From Betaproteobacteria bacterium (GTDB lineage: Bacteria > Pseudomonadota > Gammaproteobacteria > Burkholderiales > Casimicrobiaceae), in assembly GCA_016717855.1 (NCBI GenBank), contig JADKEV010000067.1, positions 1 to 47,904 of the forward strand: a stretch of DNA of 47,904 bases. Reading direction: 5' to 3'. This document shows, piece after piece, positions 24,862 through 32,714 of the stretch. A model generated the notes under the pieces. It worked only from the letters and a program-made list of their open reading frames with translations, had not been told where the DNA came from and did no database searches. The stretch's first letter is position 1. The number at the start of each line of letters is the position of its first letter. A program made the position numbers and the translations under genes.

Positions 24862-25758
24862 TCAACCAGCCAGCGCACCCCGCCAAAGATCCCGCACTTC
24901 GCGCATCCCGATCGTCCGTATCCCCGCCTCGGCTGCCCAGCGCATCGGCGCGCCCGACCCGAACAGCCGGTACTCGTCGGTGCGGAAATGCGCGCGCGGG
25001 GGCACGATGTGCTCGATGTCGCCCGGCGCGTTGCAGTGGATGCCGAAAAAGGTCGCCCCCGGCGGCAGCGTCTCGATCATTTCCCGGTACTTCGTGTCGA
25101 CATCCACGCCCGCCATGAAGGGCGTCATCCGGAACCGGTCGAACACCGGGAGCCCCGCCGCATCGAGCCGGGCGACGATGGGCGCATAGAGCCCGGCGTC
25201 GACCTCGCCCATCTTCAGCACGCCGGTGTACGAATCCAGTTCGCGCGGCAGCAGGATGGGCAGCCGGTAGTCGTGGCCCAGCCGCACGTAGATCTCGACC
25301 AGCTCGGGCACCACCGCCGCGCCCATGTGCGTGTCCAGATGCGTGACATCGATGCCGGCGGCCAGCGCGCGATCGATCTGCGCGCGGAACTCGGTCTCGG
25401 CCGCCGCAGGAACGAGGCGCGGCCGCAGTTCCAGGCAGTTGCGCGGGAAGTACCCCTGCTCGTCGACCAGCCCGGAGGCGCGCGACACGGTCGACAGTGG
25501 GCTCCAGCGATACTGCTGCCACTCCGAGGTGAGGGTCAGGTGCACGCCCAGGTCCAACGACGGGTCCGCAACCGCCGCGTCGGCGATTTCGCGGAACCAC
25601 GGACACGGCACCATCACCGAGCCGCAGGTCACGCCGCCCGCGCGCGCAAGTTCGAGGAACGCCACATTGGCGCCGTGGCACATGCCGACGTCGTCGATGT
25701 GCACGACCAGCACACGGGCGCCGGCGTCGCCGGTGAGTCTCCGCGCCAGCGAATTCAC
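24862..25758 (-). CDS. ChbG/HpnK (YdjC-like) family deacetylase
   Basis: A 298-residue carbohydrate deacetylase-like protein. Family features are VLVVHIDDVGMCHGANVAFL (metal-binding Asp residues), SLDLGVHLTLTSEWQQYRW and the VTHLDTHMGAAVVPEL segment with metal-binding His. The ChbG family removes an N-acetyl group from chitooligosaccharides and related sugars. The GTG start overlaps the stop of the upstream dehydrogenase (GTGA), so it is the last gene of the sugar-importer operon. With the NagB-like gene at the other end of the operon, an N-acetylated amino sugar or its oligomer is the likely substrate. No signal peptide, so it acts in the cytoplasm. Confidence 0.88.
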   Translation of the reverse strand: MNSLARRLTGDAGARVLVVHIDDVGMCHGANVAFLELARAGGVTCGSVMVPCPWFREIADAAVADPSLDLGVHLTLTSEWQQYRWSPLSTVSRASGLVDEQGYFPRNCLELRPRLVPAAAETEFRAQIDRALAAGIDVTHLDTHMGAAVVPELVEIYVRLGHDYRLPILLPRELDSYTGVLKMGEVDAGLYAPIVARLDAAGLPVFDRFRMTPFMAGVDVDTKYREMIETLPPGATFFGIHCNAPGDIEHIVPPRAHFRTDEYRLFGSGAPMRWAAEAGIRTIGMREVRDLWRGALAG

Positions 25759-26807
25759 AGCTTCGTCCCCGGCGCGTAGGTGCGGCCGGGCGGATTGCGC
25801 CAGCGGCCCACCGTCTCCGCGCGCGCCGGTTGCAGCCGCTGCGGCGGCAGGCCGTGCAGGATCAGCCCCAGGTCGTCGACGACCATTTCGCCGATCGCCG
25901 CCAGCGTCCTCGGCAGCGCGCCGGCACGATGCGCGGACAGCAAAAGGCCATCCACCTGCCGCGCGCGTGAGTCTGCCGGCGCGGGTTCCTCGGGAAACAC
26001 GTCGGTGGCCGCGCGGAAGCGGCCGGCCGCGACCAGGTCCAGCAAGGAGTCGAAGTCGACCAGCCCGGCGCGCGACATCAGCAGGAAGACCGCGTCGCTG
26101 CGGATGGTCTCCAGCCGCGCGCGATTGAGCAGCCCGCGGTTCTCTTCGGTGACGCCTGCCAGCGCGAAGATCACGCGCGGCTTCCGCAATGCGTCGTCGA
26201 GCGACGCGGGTTCGGCGCCGAGCTCGCGGATCAGGCCGTCGGGCAGCCACGGGTCGTGGATCAGCAGGCGAGGGCGGAACGGCGCCAGCAGCGGCAGCAG
26301 CGCACGGCCCAGGTTGCCGCAGCCGATGAAGCTCATCAGCGCGCCGCGCAGGATGAAGCAATCGCGGGCGCCGGCGAGCCCGTACTGCTCGGCACCCTCG
26401 CGCATCTGCCGGTCGGCGCGGGTGATGCCGCGCGCCAGATCGAGCGCCATGCCCAGCGCCATCTCGGCCACCGGCTGCGCGAACACGGGCGCAATCGACA
26501 GCACCTGGATGCCACGCCGGAAGCACTCGGCGTAATCGACGTTCTGTGCGAAGTTGCCCTCGACGTTGATGATGGCCTTCAGCTTCGGCGCCCGCCCCAG
26601 ACGGGCGGCGTCGAGATCGGTCTGCCCGACGATGGCGGTGGCCTCCGGCAGGGTGGCGTCGACCAGATCGGCCGCCAGCTTGCCGGTCTTGCTCTCCTCG
26701 ATCCCGACCACGCGGCCGAGGGCTTCGAAGCGCTGCTGCATGTCGCCCGCGAAAATCAGCGGTGCGGTGCGCGGCGCGGGGTCGAACAGGATGACGGGTG
26801 GGTTCAT
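25755..26807 (-). CDS. D-isomer-specific 2-hydroxyacid dehydrogenase family protein
   Basis: A 350-residue NAD-dependent dehydrogenase of the phosphoglycerate/glyoxylate reductase family. Features: FIGCGNLGRALLPLLAPFRP (Rossmann motif), VIFALAGVTEENRGLLNRAR, LLMSRAGLVDFDSLLDLVAA, FPEEPAPADSRARQVDG and LLSAHRAGA (the catalytic His). An N-terminal insert-containing catalytic domain precedes (KAIINVEGNFAQNVDYAECF). It lies 7 bases after the carboxypeptidase-regulatory-like gene and overlaps the deacetylase gene, so it belongs to the importer operon. It would reduce or oxidise a 2-keto or 2-hydroxy acid formed from the imported sugar; the substrate is not known. Confidence 0.9.
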   Translation of the reverse strand: MNPPVILFDPAPRTAPLIFAGDMQQRFEALGRVVGIEESKTGKLAADLVDATLPEATAIVGQTDLDAARLGRAPKLKAIINVEGNFAQNVDYAECFRRGIQVLSIAPVFAQPVAEMALGMALDLARGITRADRQMREGAEQYGLAGARDCFILRGALMSFIGCGNLGRALLPLLAPFRPRLLIHDPWLPDGLIRELGAEPASLDDALRKPRVIFALAGVTEENRGLLNRARLETIRSDAVFLLMSRAGLVDFDSLLDLVAAGRFRAATDVFPEEPAPADSRARQVDGLLLSAHRAGALPRTLAAIGEMVVDDLGLILHGLPPQRLQPARAETVGRWRNPPGRTYAPGTKL

Positions 26808-26814
26808 CGGGGTC

Positions 26815-27207
26815 TCATTTTGGCGCCGGGAACCGCAGCGGCTCGGCGAGCTTCGCGTCCTGCGCGGCGAACCACAACCGCAGTATGTGCCGGTTGCTGC
26901 GGCCCAGGCCGGGCGCCTCGGCTTCGAGCTGGATCGAATGGCTGCGATTGTCGGTGAAGCGGAACACGCCTTCCGCGTCCGTGGTGGTGCGGCCGCGTTC
27001 CTGGTGCGTGACGAAGCCGCGCTCGAACAACTGCACCGCCGCCCCGGGCACGGGCTTGCCCGTGGCGTCGACGACGCGGCCCTCGACGAGGCCGTGGTTG
27101 TGGCTGTTCACGTACGCGAGCCAGCCCAGCGTGAACACGATCATCGCCCCCGGGACGATCACCCAACGCGACCGGAGCCATGGGACCAGGCTGGATCCGC
27201 CGCTCAT
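26815..27207 (-). CDS. Membrane-anchored carboxypeptidase-regulatory-like (transthyretin-fold) domain protein
   Basis: A 130-residue protein. Residues about 10-32 form a membrane span (WVIVPGAMIVFTLGWLAYVN), followed by a carboxypeptidase D regulatory-like beta-sandwich (GLVEGRVVDATGKPVPGAAV, TTTDAEGVFRFTDN). The domain would face the periplasm. The ATG overlaps the permease stop (ATGA), so translation is coupled to the transporter. A single small sandwich domain tethered beside an ABC importer is unusual; it could assist substrate capture or complex assembly, which is speculation. Confidence 0.82.
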   Translation of the reverse strand: MSGGSSLVPWLRSRWVIVPGAMIVFTLGWLAYVNSHNHGLVEGRVVDATGKPVPGAAVQLFERGFVTHQERGRTTTDAEGVFRFTDNRSHSIQLEAEAPGLGRSNRHILRLWFAAQDAKLAEPLRFPAPK

Positions 27208-28025
27208 CCCTTGGTCGCCCCCGAGGTCAGGCCGCGGATGAACTCCTTCTGCGCCATCAGGAACACCAGGATCGACGGCGCCAGCACCATCACCGCGAAC
27301 GCGTACAGCGCGCCGGTCGTGTCTTCCATGTACGACAGGAAGCGCGCCAGGCCCAGCGGCAGCGTCTGCATGTTGGGGTCGCGCGTGATCAGCAGCGGCC
27401 ACAGGAAGTTGTTCCACGACCAGATGAAGGTCAGGATCACGTTGGTCGCGATCGCCGGCTTCGACAAGGGCAGCAGCACGCGCACGATGATCCGCCACTC
27501 GGTCAGCCCGTCGATCCGCGCGGCGTCGATCAGCGACTTGGGCACGGCCTCGAACGCCGCCTTGAACACGAAGATGCAGACGATGGTCGAGAGCATCGGG
27601 AACGCGAGCCCGAAATACGTGTTCAGCAGGCCCATCTTGGCCGTGATCAGGTACGCCGGGATGATCGTCGCCTGGAACGGGATCAGCATGCACGACAGGA
27701 ACAGCGCCAGCACCGCCCGCCGGCCGGTGAACTGGCGGGTCAGCGCGTAGCCGGCCATCGCGTTGAACACGACGTTGCCGATGACCGCGATTGCCGAGAC
27801 GATGATGCTGTTCAGCAGGTAGCGCGGAAACGGGATCAGGTACCAGACGTCGACGAAGTTGAACAGGTGCGGGTCGCGCGGGAGGATGCCGGGCGGATAG
27901 GCATAGATGTTCTCGTTGGTGATCGCGGTCTTGATCACCCAGTAGAACGGCACCAGCATCGCGAACGAGATCACGACCAGCGTCAGGTGGCGCAGCGAGA
28001 GTGCCAGAGGCGATTGCCGGCTCAT
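27204..28025 (-). CDS. ABC transporter permease, carbohydrate type (MalG/UgpE-like)
   Basis: A 273-residue permease of the CUT1 sugar importer family. It has an N-terminal span (LTLVVISFAMLVPFYWVIKT), the periplasmic segment PPGILPRDPHLFNF, and the EAA loop (SLIDAARIDGLTEWRIIVRV, LLPLSKPAIA) that contacts the ATPase. WNNFLWPLLIT and FIRGLTSGATKG at the end are typical. It starts 3 bases after the partner permease stop. Confidence 0.95.
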   Translation of the reverse strand: MSRQSPLALSLRHLTLVVISFAMLVPFYWVIKTAITNENIYAYPPGILPRDPHLFNFVDVWYLIPFPRYLLNSIIVSAIAVIGNVVFNAMAGYALTRQFTGRRAVLALFLSCMLIPFQATIIPAYLITAKMGLLNTYFGLAFPMLSTIVCIFVFKAAFEAVPKSLIDAARIDGLTEWRIIVRVLLPLSKPAIATNVILTFIWSWNNFLWPLLITRDPNMQTLPLGLARFLSYMEDTTGALYAFAVMVLAPSILVFLMAQKEFIRGLTSGATKG

Positions 28026-28028
28026 CGC

Positions 28029-28943
28029 CTAGTCCCGCTCCACCGCGCCGGCGTTGCCGCCCGCGCCTTTGTTGGCGGCCACCGTCAGCAGCAGCAGCAG
28101 GGCGAACTGCACCACCGTCAGTGCCGCCGCGTAGTCGAACTTGGTCTGCTCGAACGCGGACTTGTAGATGTGCGTGATCAGCAGCTCGGTCGCGTGGCCG
28201 GGCCCGCCGTTGGTCATGATGTAGACCAGGTCGAAGCTGGAAAACGAATTCAGGATGCCGACGACCACGCACAGGAAAAGCGAGGGCCGCAGCATCGGCA
28301 GCGTGATCCGGAAGAAACGGGCGACGGCGGGTGCCCCGTCGATGCGCGCGGCTTCGTACAGGTTCTGCGGAATGCTCTGCAGCCCGGTGAGCAGGATGAT
28401 CATGTAGAAGCCGATCATCTGCCAGACCTCGGCGACGATCACCGAGGGCAGCGCCCAGCTGAAGTCCTGCAGGAAGCCGATTGGCTTGGCGATCAGGCCG
28501 GAGGAGCGCAGCGCAAAGTTGATGATGCCGCCCCGCTCGTCGTACATCCAGCGCCAGATGATGCCCACCGCGACGGCCATCAGCGGGTACGACAGGAAGA
28601 CGATGGTGCGGTAGACGGTGGCGCCCTTCAAGTCCGAGTTCACCAGCAGCGCGACGCCCAGCGCAGCGGCGATCGCCAGCGGCGAGGCGGCGATGAAGAT
28701 CAGCGTGTTCTTGAGCGCGATCCAGAACGTGTCGTCGTACGTCCACATCTCGGCGTAGTGCTCGAGCCCGATCCATACCGCGGGCTTGAGCGGCGACCAG
28801 GCCTGGAACGACAGGATGACGTTCCAGCCCAGCGGCAGCAGACGGTACAGGAAGAAGACGATCAGGGAAGGCAGCAGGAAGCAGACGATCAGCGCGAGCT
28901 GTCGATTGCGCCGCCGCCCCCACCAGCCGCCGTGCCCGCTCAT
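28029..28943 (-). CDS. ABC transporter permease, carbohydrate type (MalF/UgpA-like)
   Basis: A 304-residue CUT1 permease. Features: first span ALIVCFLLPSLIVFFLYRLL, WIGLEHYAEMWTYDDTFWIA, IIWRWMYDERGGIINFALRS and the EAA loop LYEAARIDGAPAVARFFRIT. It pairs with the downstream MalG/UgpE-like subunit. The Met at 28943 was chosen because it gives a normal short basic N terminus. The gene is separated from the binding-protein gene by a 17-bp hairpin. Confidence 0.94.
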   Translation of the reverse strand: MSGHGGWWGRRRNRQLALIVCFLLPSLIVFFLYRLLPLGWNVILSFQAWSPLKPAVWIGLEHYAEMWTYDDTFWIALKNTLIFIAASPLAIAAALGVALLVNSDLKGATVYRTIVFLSYPLMAVAVGIIWRWMYDERGGIINFALRSSGLIAKPIGFLQDFSWALPSVIVAEVWQMIGFYMIILLTGLQSIPQNLYEAARIDGAPAVARFFRITLPMLRPSLFLCVVVGILNSFSSFDLVYIMTNGGPGHATELLITHIYKSAFEQTKFDYAAALTVVQFALLLLLTVAANKGAGGNAGAVERD

Positions 28944-28963
28944 GCGTGCGCGCCCGCGGCCCG

Positions 28964-29009
28964 GCGTGCGCCAGCGCACCGGGGGTGCCTAGGGTGCGCT
29001 GGCGCACGC
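28964..29009. repeat. 17-bp perfect inverted repeat between binding-protein and permease genes
   Basis: Arms 28964-28980 and 28993-29009 are exact reverse complements (core GTGCGCCAGCGCACC) around a 12-base loop. In the minus-strand message this forms a very stable hairpin just after the binding-protein gene, with no U tract. Such structures commonly protect the upstream message from 3' exonucleases and reduce read-through, giving more binding protein than permease. Confidence 0.85.
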
Positions 29010-29049
29010 GCGACGGCGCGGGCGCCTGCTCGCATGCGCGGGTGACGCC

Positions 29050-30306
29050 TCACGCGCGCGTGAGCTCGCGCGCCATCCTCCGCTCGGCGTCGGCCAGCGC
29101 GGTCTTCGCGTCCTTGCGGCCCAGCAGCGCGCTTTGCACTTCCGGCCAGAACGCTTCCTTGATCCGGCTGTCGTTGCCGAAGCGCCAGTTGCCGGTCATC
29201 TTGTCGGTGTGCTCGAGCTGGGTCTTGAGCACCTGGTAGACGGTCGGGTCGTCCTTGGCCAGCTTGGCCAGCGACGCCGTGTCGACGGCCACATTGCCGG
29301 TCACCAGCTTCCGGCGCTCGGCGAGTTCGCCCGCCTGGCCCGTGTCGGTGATGAACTTCAGGAAGTCCCACGCCAGTTCCGGATTCTTCGAGCCCTTCGA
29401 GATGCCCAGCCCGTGCGAATTCGGCGTTGCGAAATTGCCCGGCATGTGCGCCACACCCAGCGTGTCGGGCGTGACCCAGCTGCCCTGCCCTTTGAAGAAG
29501 AAGTACGCGGGCGAATGCGCGTGCAGCATCCCGATGTTGCCGGCGCCGAACGCGCCGTTGGGCTCGACCCAGCGGCCGGTCCACGAGATCTTGTTGATAG
29601 CGTTGCTCTGCGTGGCCTTCGCCAGCTTGTCCAGCACCTCGACCGCCTTCGGCGTGTTGAACACCGCCTTCTTCAGGTCGGGAGTGACCAGCTGCACGCC
29701 GTTCATCGCGAACAACGGCCAGTACAGCCAGTCGAAGTTCAGCGTCATGAAGCCGCTTGACGCTTCGCCGCTGGTCATCTTTTGCGCGAAGGCGAGGATC
29801 TCGTCGAAATTCTTCGGCGGCCCCGACAGGCCCGCCTTGGCGAACATCGGCTTGTTATAGAACAACAGCGTCTTGGTGATGTAGAAGGGCACCATGTAGT
29901 TCTTGCCCTCGAACATCCAGTTGCCCAGGTAATTCGCGTCGTAGCGGCTCTTGATCGCGGCCTCCTTCGCGAACAGCGGCGTCAGGTCCAGCAGCGCGCC
30001 CTGCGCCGCGTACTCGAGACCCAGCGCGCCCTGGGTGTTGATCACGTCGGGCGGCGTGCCGGCCGTGAGCTGGGTCTGGTAGAACGGGCCGAACTCGGGG
30101 CCCTTCTTGTCCAGCCACTCGACCTCGACGCCGGGGCGGGTGGACTGGAAGCGCTTGATCCAGCCATCGATCAGTTCCTTCTGGTCGATGATGTTCCAGG
30201 TCAGGAACGTGATCTTCTTCGAACTCTGGCCTATTGCCGGGGCGGAGATCACGCTGGTGGCGGCGGCGGCCGCGGCGGTTTTCAGCAGGGTACGGCGGGT
30301 GATCAT
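29050..30306 (-). CDS. ABC transporter extracellular sugar-binding protein
   Basis: A 418-residue binding protein of the CUT1 type. The N terminus MITRRTLLKTAAAAAATSVI with SAPAIG is a signal with a twin-arginine-like start. Mature features: KITFLTWNIIDQKELIDGWI, a TAGTPPDVINTQGALGLEYA segment, MFEGKNYMVPFYITKTLLFY, NKPMFAKAGLSGPPKNFDEI and GLGISKGSKNPELAWDFLKF. These match UgpB/MalE-like proteins. GGAGGAAACACC precedes the ATG. Ligand not known; operon content points to an amino sugar or oligosaccharide. Confidence 0.94.
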   Translation of the reverse strand: MITRRTLLKTAAAAAATSVISAPAIGQSSKKITFLTWNIIDQKELIDGWIKRFQSTRPGVEVEWLDKKGPEFGPFYQTQLTAGTPPDVINTQGALGLEYAAQGALLDLTPLFAKEAAIKSRYDANYLGNWMFEGKNYMVPFYITKTLLFYNKPMFAKAGLSGPPKNFDEILAFAQKMTSGEASSGFMTLNFDWLYWPLFAMNGVQLVTPDLKKAVFNTPKAVEVLDKLAKATQSNAINKISWTGRWVEPNGAFGAGNIGMLHAHSPAYFFFKGQGSWVTPDTLGVAHMPGNFATPNSHGLGISKGSKNPELAWDFLKFITDTGQAGELAERRKLVTGNVAVDTASLAKLAKDDPTVYQVLKTQLEHTDKMTGNWRFGNDSRIKEAFWPEVQSALLGRKDAKTALADAERRMARELTRA

Positions 30307-30329
30307 GGTGTTTCCTCCTTGGGGTGGGG

Positions 30330-31184
30330 TCAGCGCAACACGGGTTCAGGCAACTGCGTCACCTCGGCGGTCAGCGTCACCCGGACGTCCGGGTGGCGCC
30401 GCACCAGCGACGCGGGTACGGCGGCGGTCACGGGACCGTGCAACAACTTGCGCACGATCGCGCACTGCCAGGAACGGTTGAGATAGAGGCGGATCTTGCG
30501 CGCTTCCAGGATTTCCTTCATCCCCACGGTCACGGCCGTGCGCGGGATGCGATCGATGTTGCCACGCGTCGCGGTCACCGCGTTGATGGTCCGGGTCTCG
30601 CGGTTGAGCGTGACGACGCGCGTGGGCAGGCTGGCAAATGCGTCGTTGTCCACGGGCTCGCCCGGCTCGGGCGGATCGTTGAACGCGAGATGGCCGGTGA
30701 TGCCGACGCCGCCGAACGCGACATCGACACCGCCGCAACGCTCGATCAGCCGGTTGGTCGCCTGCGGGTCGCCGGGATCGGGGAAGTGGCGGTGTTCGAC
30801 CGGGGGCGCCAGCGCGGGATCGAGCCGCGACCACAGCGCGCGCTCCATGTGGGCGCGGAAGGAGAGCGGATCGGCGAGCGGGATGTAATCCCCGTCGGAC
30901 GCCAAGTACTCATCCATGTTGATCAGGACCAGTTCGGCGACGGACAAGCGCATCTCGTTGCAGTACTGCGCGAAGAGCTCGAACTGGCCGATCGGCCCCA
31001 CGGGCACGATGAACACGACATAAGGCTGTGCGCGGGCCTTGGCTTCGCGCACCTCCTCGATCATGGTCGCGGCGAAGTGCCGGGTCAGCGCCTCGGCGTC
31101 CGCGACGACCTCGCAGCGGATTCCGCTGCCCGCGCCCAATTTCTCGGGCGCCACGGCCAGCGCGGCCTGGGTATCCATGCTCAC
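30330..31184 (-). CDS. Glucosamine-6-phosphate deaminase/isomerase-like protein (NagB family)
   Basis: A 284-residue NagB/6-phosphogluconolactonase-fold protein. Active-site segments are VFIVPVGPIGQFELF (phosphate loop), VLINMDEYLAS (the general-base Asp of the family DEY motif) and VDVAFGGVGITGHLAFNDPP (family GGxGxxGHxAFNxP). TRVVTLNRETR and TAVTVGMKEILEARKI also match. NagB converts glucosamine-6-phosphate to fructose-6-phosphate plus ammonia. The GTG start (31184) overlaps the ATPase stop as GTGA; an ATG two codons later (31178) is equally possible. It sits between ATPase and binding-protein genes of the importer, so deamination or isomerisation of the imported amino sugar phosphate is the expected role. 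Confidence 0.88.
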   Translation of the reverse strand: MSMDTQAALAVAPEKLGAGSGIRCEVVADAEALTRHFAATMIEEVREAKARAQPYVVFIVPVGPIGQFELFAQYCNEMRLSVAELVLINMDEYLASDGDYIPLADPLSFRAHMERALWSRLDPALAPPVEHRHFPDPGDPQATNRLIERCGGVDVAFGGVGITGHLAFNDPPEPGEPVDNDAFASLPTRVVTLNRETRTINAVTATRGNIDRIPRTAVTVGMKEILEARKIRLYLNRSWQCAIVRKLLHGPVTAAVPASLVRRHPDVRVTLTAEVTQLPEPVLR

Positions 31185-32260
31185 AGCCGGCGCTCGGTCG
31201 CGGGGTCGAAGATATGGATCGATTCCGGCGCGATCGCGACGCGCACCGGATCGCCGCCGCGGCGCACCACGCGCGGCGGCAGGCGCGCCTGCAACTCATG
31301 CCCGGCGACGTCGAAAATCACCAGCGTGTCGGAGCCCAGCGGCTCGACCACGCGCGCGGCGCCGGCCAGCATGCTCGCGGCGCTGTCGCCCGCCCAGTGC
31401 AGATGCTCGGGACGCAGGCCCACGGTCACGCTCATGCCGACATGCGCATCGTAGCGCCCGGGCGGCAGCGCCAGGCGCGACTCGCCGCCCAGGTTGACGC
31501 CGCAGCCCTGCGCGCCGGTCTCGATGCGGCCGGCGACCAGGTTCATCGCCGACGCGCCGACGAAACCGGCGACGAACAGCGTCGCCGGCTCGTCGTAGAC
31601 GTCCTCCGGCGTGCCGATCTGCTCGACCCGGCCGTTGTGCATCAGCACGATCCGGTCGGCCAGCGTCATCGCCTCGACCTGGTCGTGGGTGACATAGATC
31701 GCCGTGGTCCGCACGCGCTCCCGCAGCTTCTTGATCTCGGTGCGCATCTGCACGCGCAGCTTGGCGTCGAGATTGGACAGCGGCTCGTCGAACAGGAAGA
31801 CCTTCGGCTCGCGGACGATCGCGCGGCCCATCGCCACGCGCTGCCGCTGGCCGCCCGACAACTGGCGCGGCTTCCGCTCCAACAGGGATTCGATGTCGAG
31901 GATCGCGGCAGCCTCGGCGACGCGGCGCGCGATCTCGGCCTTGCCCACGCCGCGGTACTGTAGCGAAAACGCGATGTTCTGGAACACGGTCAGGTGCGGA
32001 TACAGCGCGTAGTCCTGGAAAACCATCGCCACGTCGCGATCCTTGGGGTCGATCTCGTTGACCACCCGTTCGCCGATCGCGATCTCGCCGCCGGAGATGT
32101 CCTCCAGCCCCGCGATCATCCGCAGCAGCGTGCTCTTGCCGCAGCCCGACGGCCCGACCAGCACGACAAACTCCTGGTCGGCGACTTCGAGATCGACGCC
32201 ATGGACGACCTCCTGCGCATCGTAGGACTTGCGCACCTGGCGCAGGCTCACCGTGGCCAA
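31181..32260 (-). CDS. ABC transporter ATP-binding protein, carbohydrate type (UgpC/MalK-like)
   Basis: A 359-residue CUT1 ATPase. Walker A is VLVGPSGCGKSTLLRMIAG, Q-loop MVFQDYALYPHLTVFQNIAF, signature QLSGGQRQRVAMGRAIVREP, Walker B VFLFDEPLSNLDAKLR, H-loop YVTHDQVEAMTLADRI, followed by a TOBE/OB C-terminal domain (VTVGLRPEHLH). The start is TTG at 32260 with GAGGAGG just upstream; a GTG four codons later is the alternative. It is the first gene of the operon. One ATPase serving both permeases fits the family. Confidence 0.94.
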   Translation of the reverse strand: MATVSLRQVRKSYDAQEVVHGVDLEVADQEFVVLVGPSGCGKSTLLRMIAGLEDISGGEIAIGERVVNEIDPKDRDVAMVFQDYALYPHLTVFQNIAFSLQYRGVGKAEIARRVAEAAAILDIESLLERKPRQLSGGQRQRVAMGRAIVREPKVFLFDEPLSNLDAKLRVQMRTEIKKLRERVRTTAIYVTHDQVEAMTLADRIVLMHNGRVEQIGTPEDVYDEPATLFVAGFVGASAMNLVAGRIETGAQGCGVNLGGESRLALPPGRYDAHVGMSVTVGLRPEHLHWAGDSAASMLAGAARVVEPLGSDTLVIFDVAGHELQARLPPRVVRRGGDPVRVAIAPESIHIFDPATERRL

Positions 32261-32328
32261 GCAGCCTCCTCGTCAGCGCGAGTGCCGGCGCAGCTACCCG
32301 ATGCTGAAGCCCGGATTGTCCCGTCCAT
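32248..32328 (-). CDS. Possible 26-residue leader ORF before the sugar ABC operon
   Basis: ATG at 32328 with AGAGGAA upstream encodes MDGTIRASASGSCAGTRADE then EAAWPR and stops at 32248-32250, just past the TTG start of the ATPase in another frame. Such an overlap could couple translation and compensate for a weak TTG start. It is also short enough to be chance. Confidence 0.25.
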   Translation of the reverse strand: MDGTIRASASGSCAGTRADEEAAWPR

Positions 32329-32477
32329 GGTTCCTCTCAGAGTGCGGATGGGCGGGAGCAAATACAGAGCCCGGCCCGTTTTTTCCGCAGTCTAACATCG
32401 GGGAGCGGGAAACCGGCAAGGGGCCGCGTGGCACTTGCTCGCGGTCCCGTGGAATGGTCATGGCTACCGCAACTTCC

Positions 32478-32508
32478 GTAGGATGGGTGGAGCGCAGCGA
32501 TACCCATC
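32478..32508 (+). repeat. Dispersed intergenic palindrome, copy 2
   Basis: GTAGGATGGGTGGAGCGCAG followed by CGATACCCATC; closely matches copy 1 at 3275-3305 and folds into a hairpin through GATGGGT and ACCCATC. Confidence 0.75.
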
Positions 32509-32536
32509 ATGGCGGTTCGGGACGGATAACAGAAGA

Positions 32537-32565
32537 AGGGGGCAGGCTCGCGTGCCTGACCCCCT
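32537..32565. repeat. AGGGGGCAGGC / GCCTGACCCCCT hairpin
   Basis: The left arm 32537-32547 pairs with 32554-32565, with one bulged A, around a six-base loop. It resembles GGGGTCAGGC-type extragenic palindromes and the element at 12331-12343. It lies between the dispersed palindromes in a 450-base interval without genes. Confidence 0.6.
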
Positions 32566-32593
32566 ATTCCGAACTCAGACACGCCCGGTTTCC

Positions 32594-32689
32594 GTGCGTA
32601 CTCGCCAGATGGGTACCGCTGCTCCACCCATCCTACGAAATGTGCGTACTCTCCAGACGGGTATCGCTGCGCTCCACCCATCCTACGAA
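32594..32689 (-). repeat. Two tandem 48-bp units, each with an inverted copy of the dispersed palindrome
   Basis: Units 32594-32641 and 32642-32689 each start GTGCGTACTC and end CCACCCATCCTACGAA. They carry inverted copies of the palindrome at 32608-32635 and 32656-32685. Together with copy 2 (32478-32508) this makes a clustered head-to-head array between the sugar operon and the BNR-protein gene. Confidence 0.75.
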
Positions 32690-32714
32690 CCGACCCCTCT
32701 TGCTACTTCCAGGT

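Noticed and set aside
24796..25189. Read-through extension of Gfo/Idh copy 2
   Set aside because: It is antisense to the ChbG-like gene and follows a probable one-base error at the normal C terminus.
27180..29045. 621-residue plus-strand open frame
   Set aside because: It is antisense to two intact sugar permeases and shows shadow composition.
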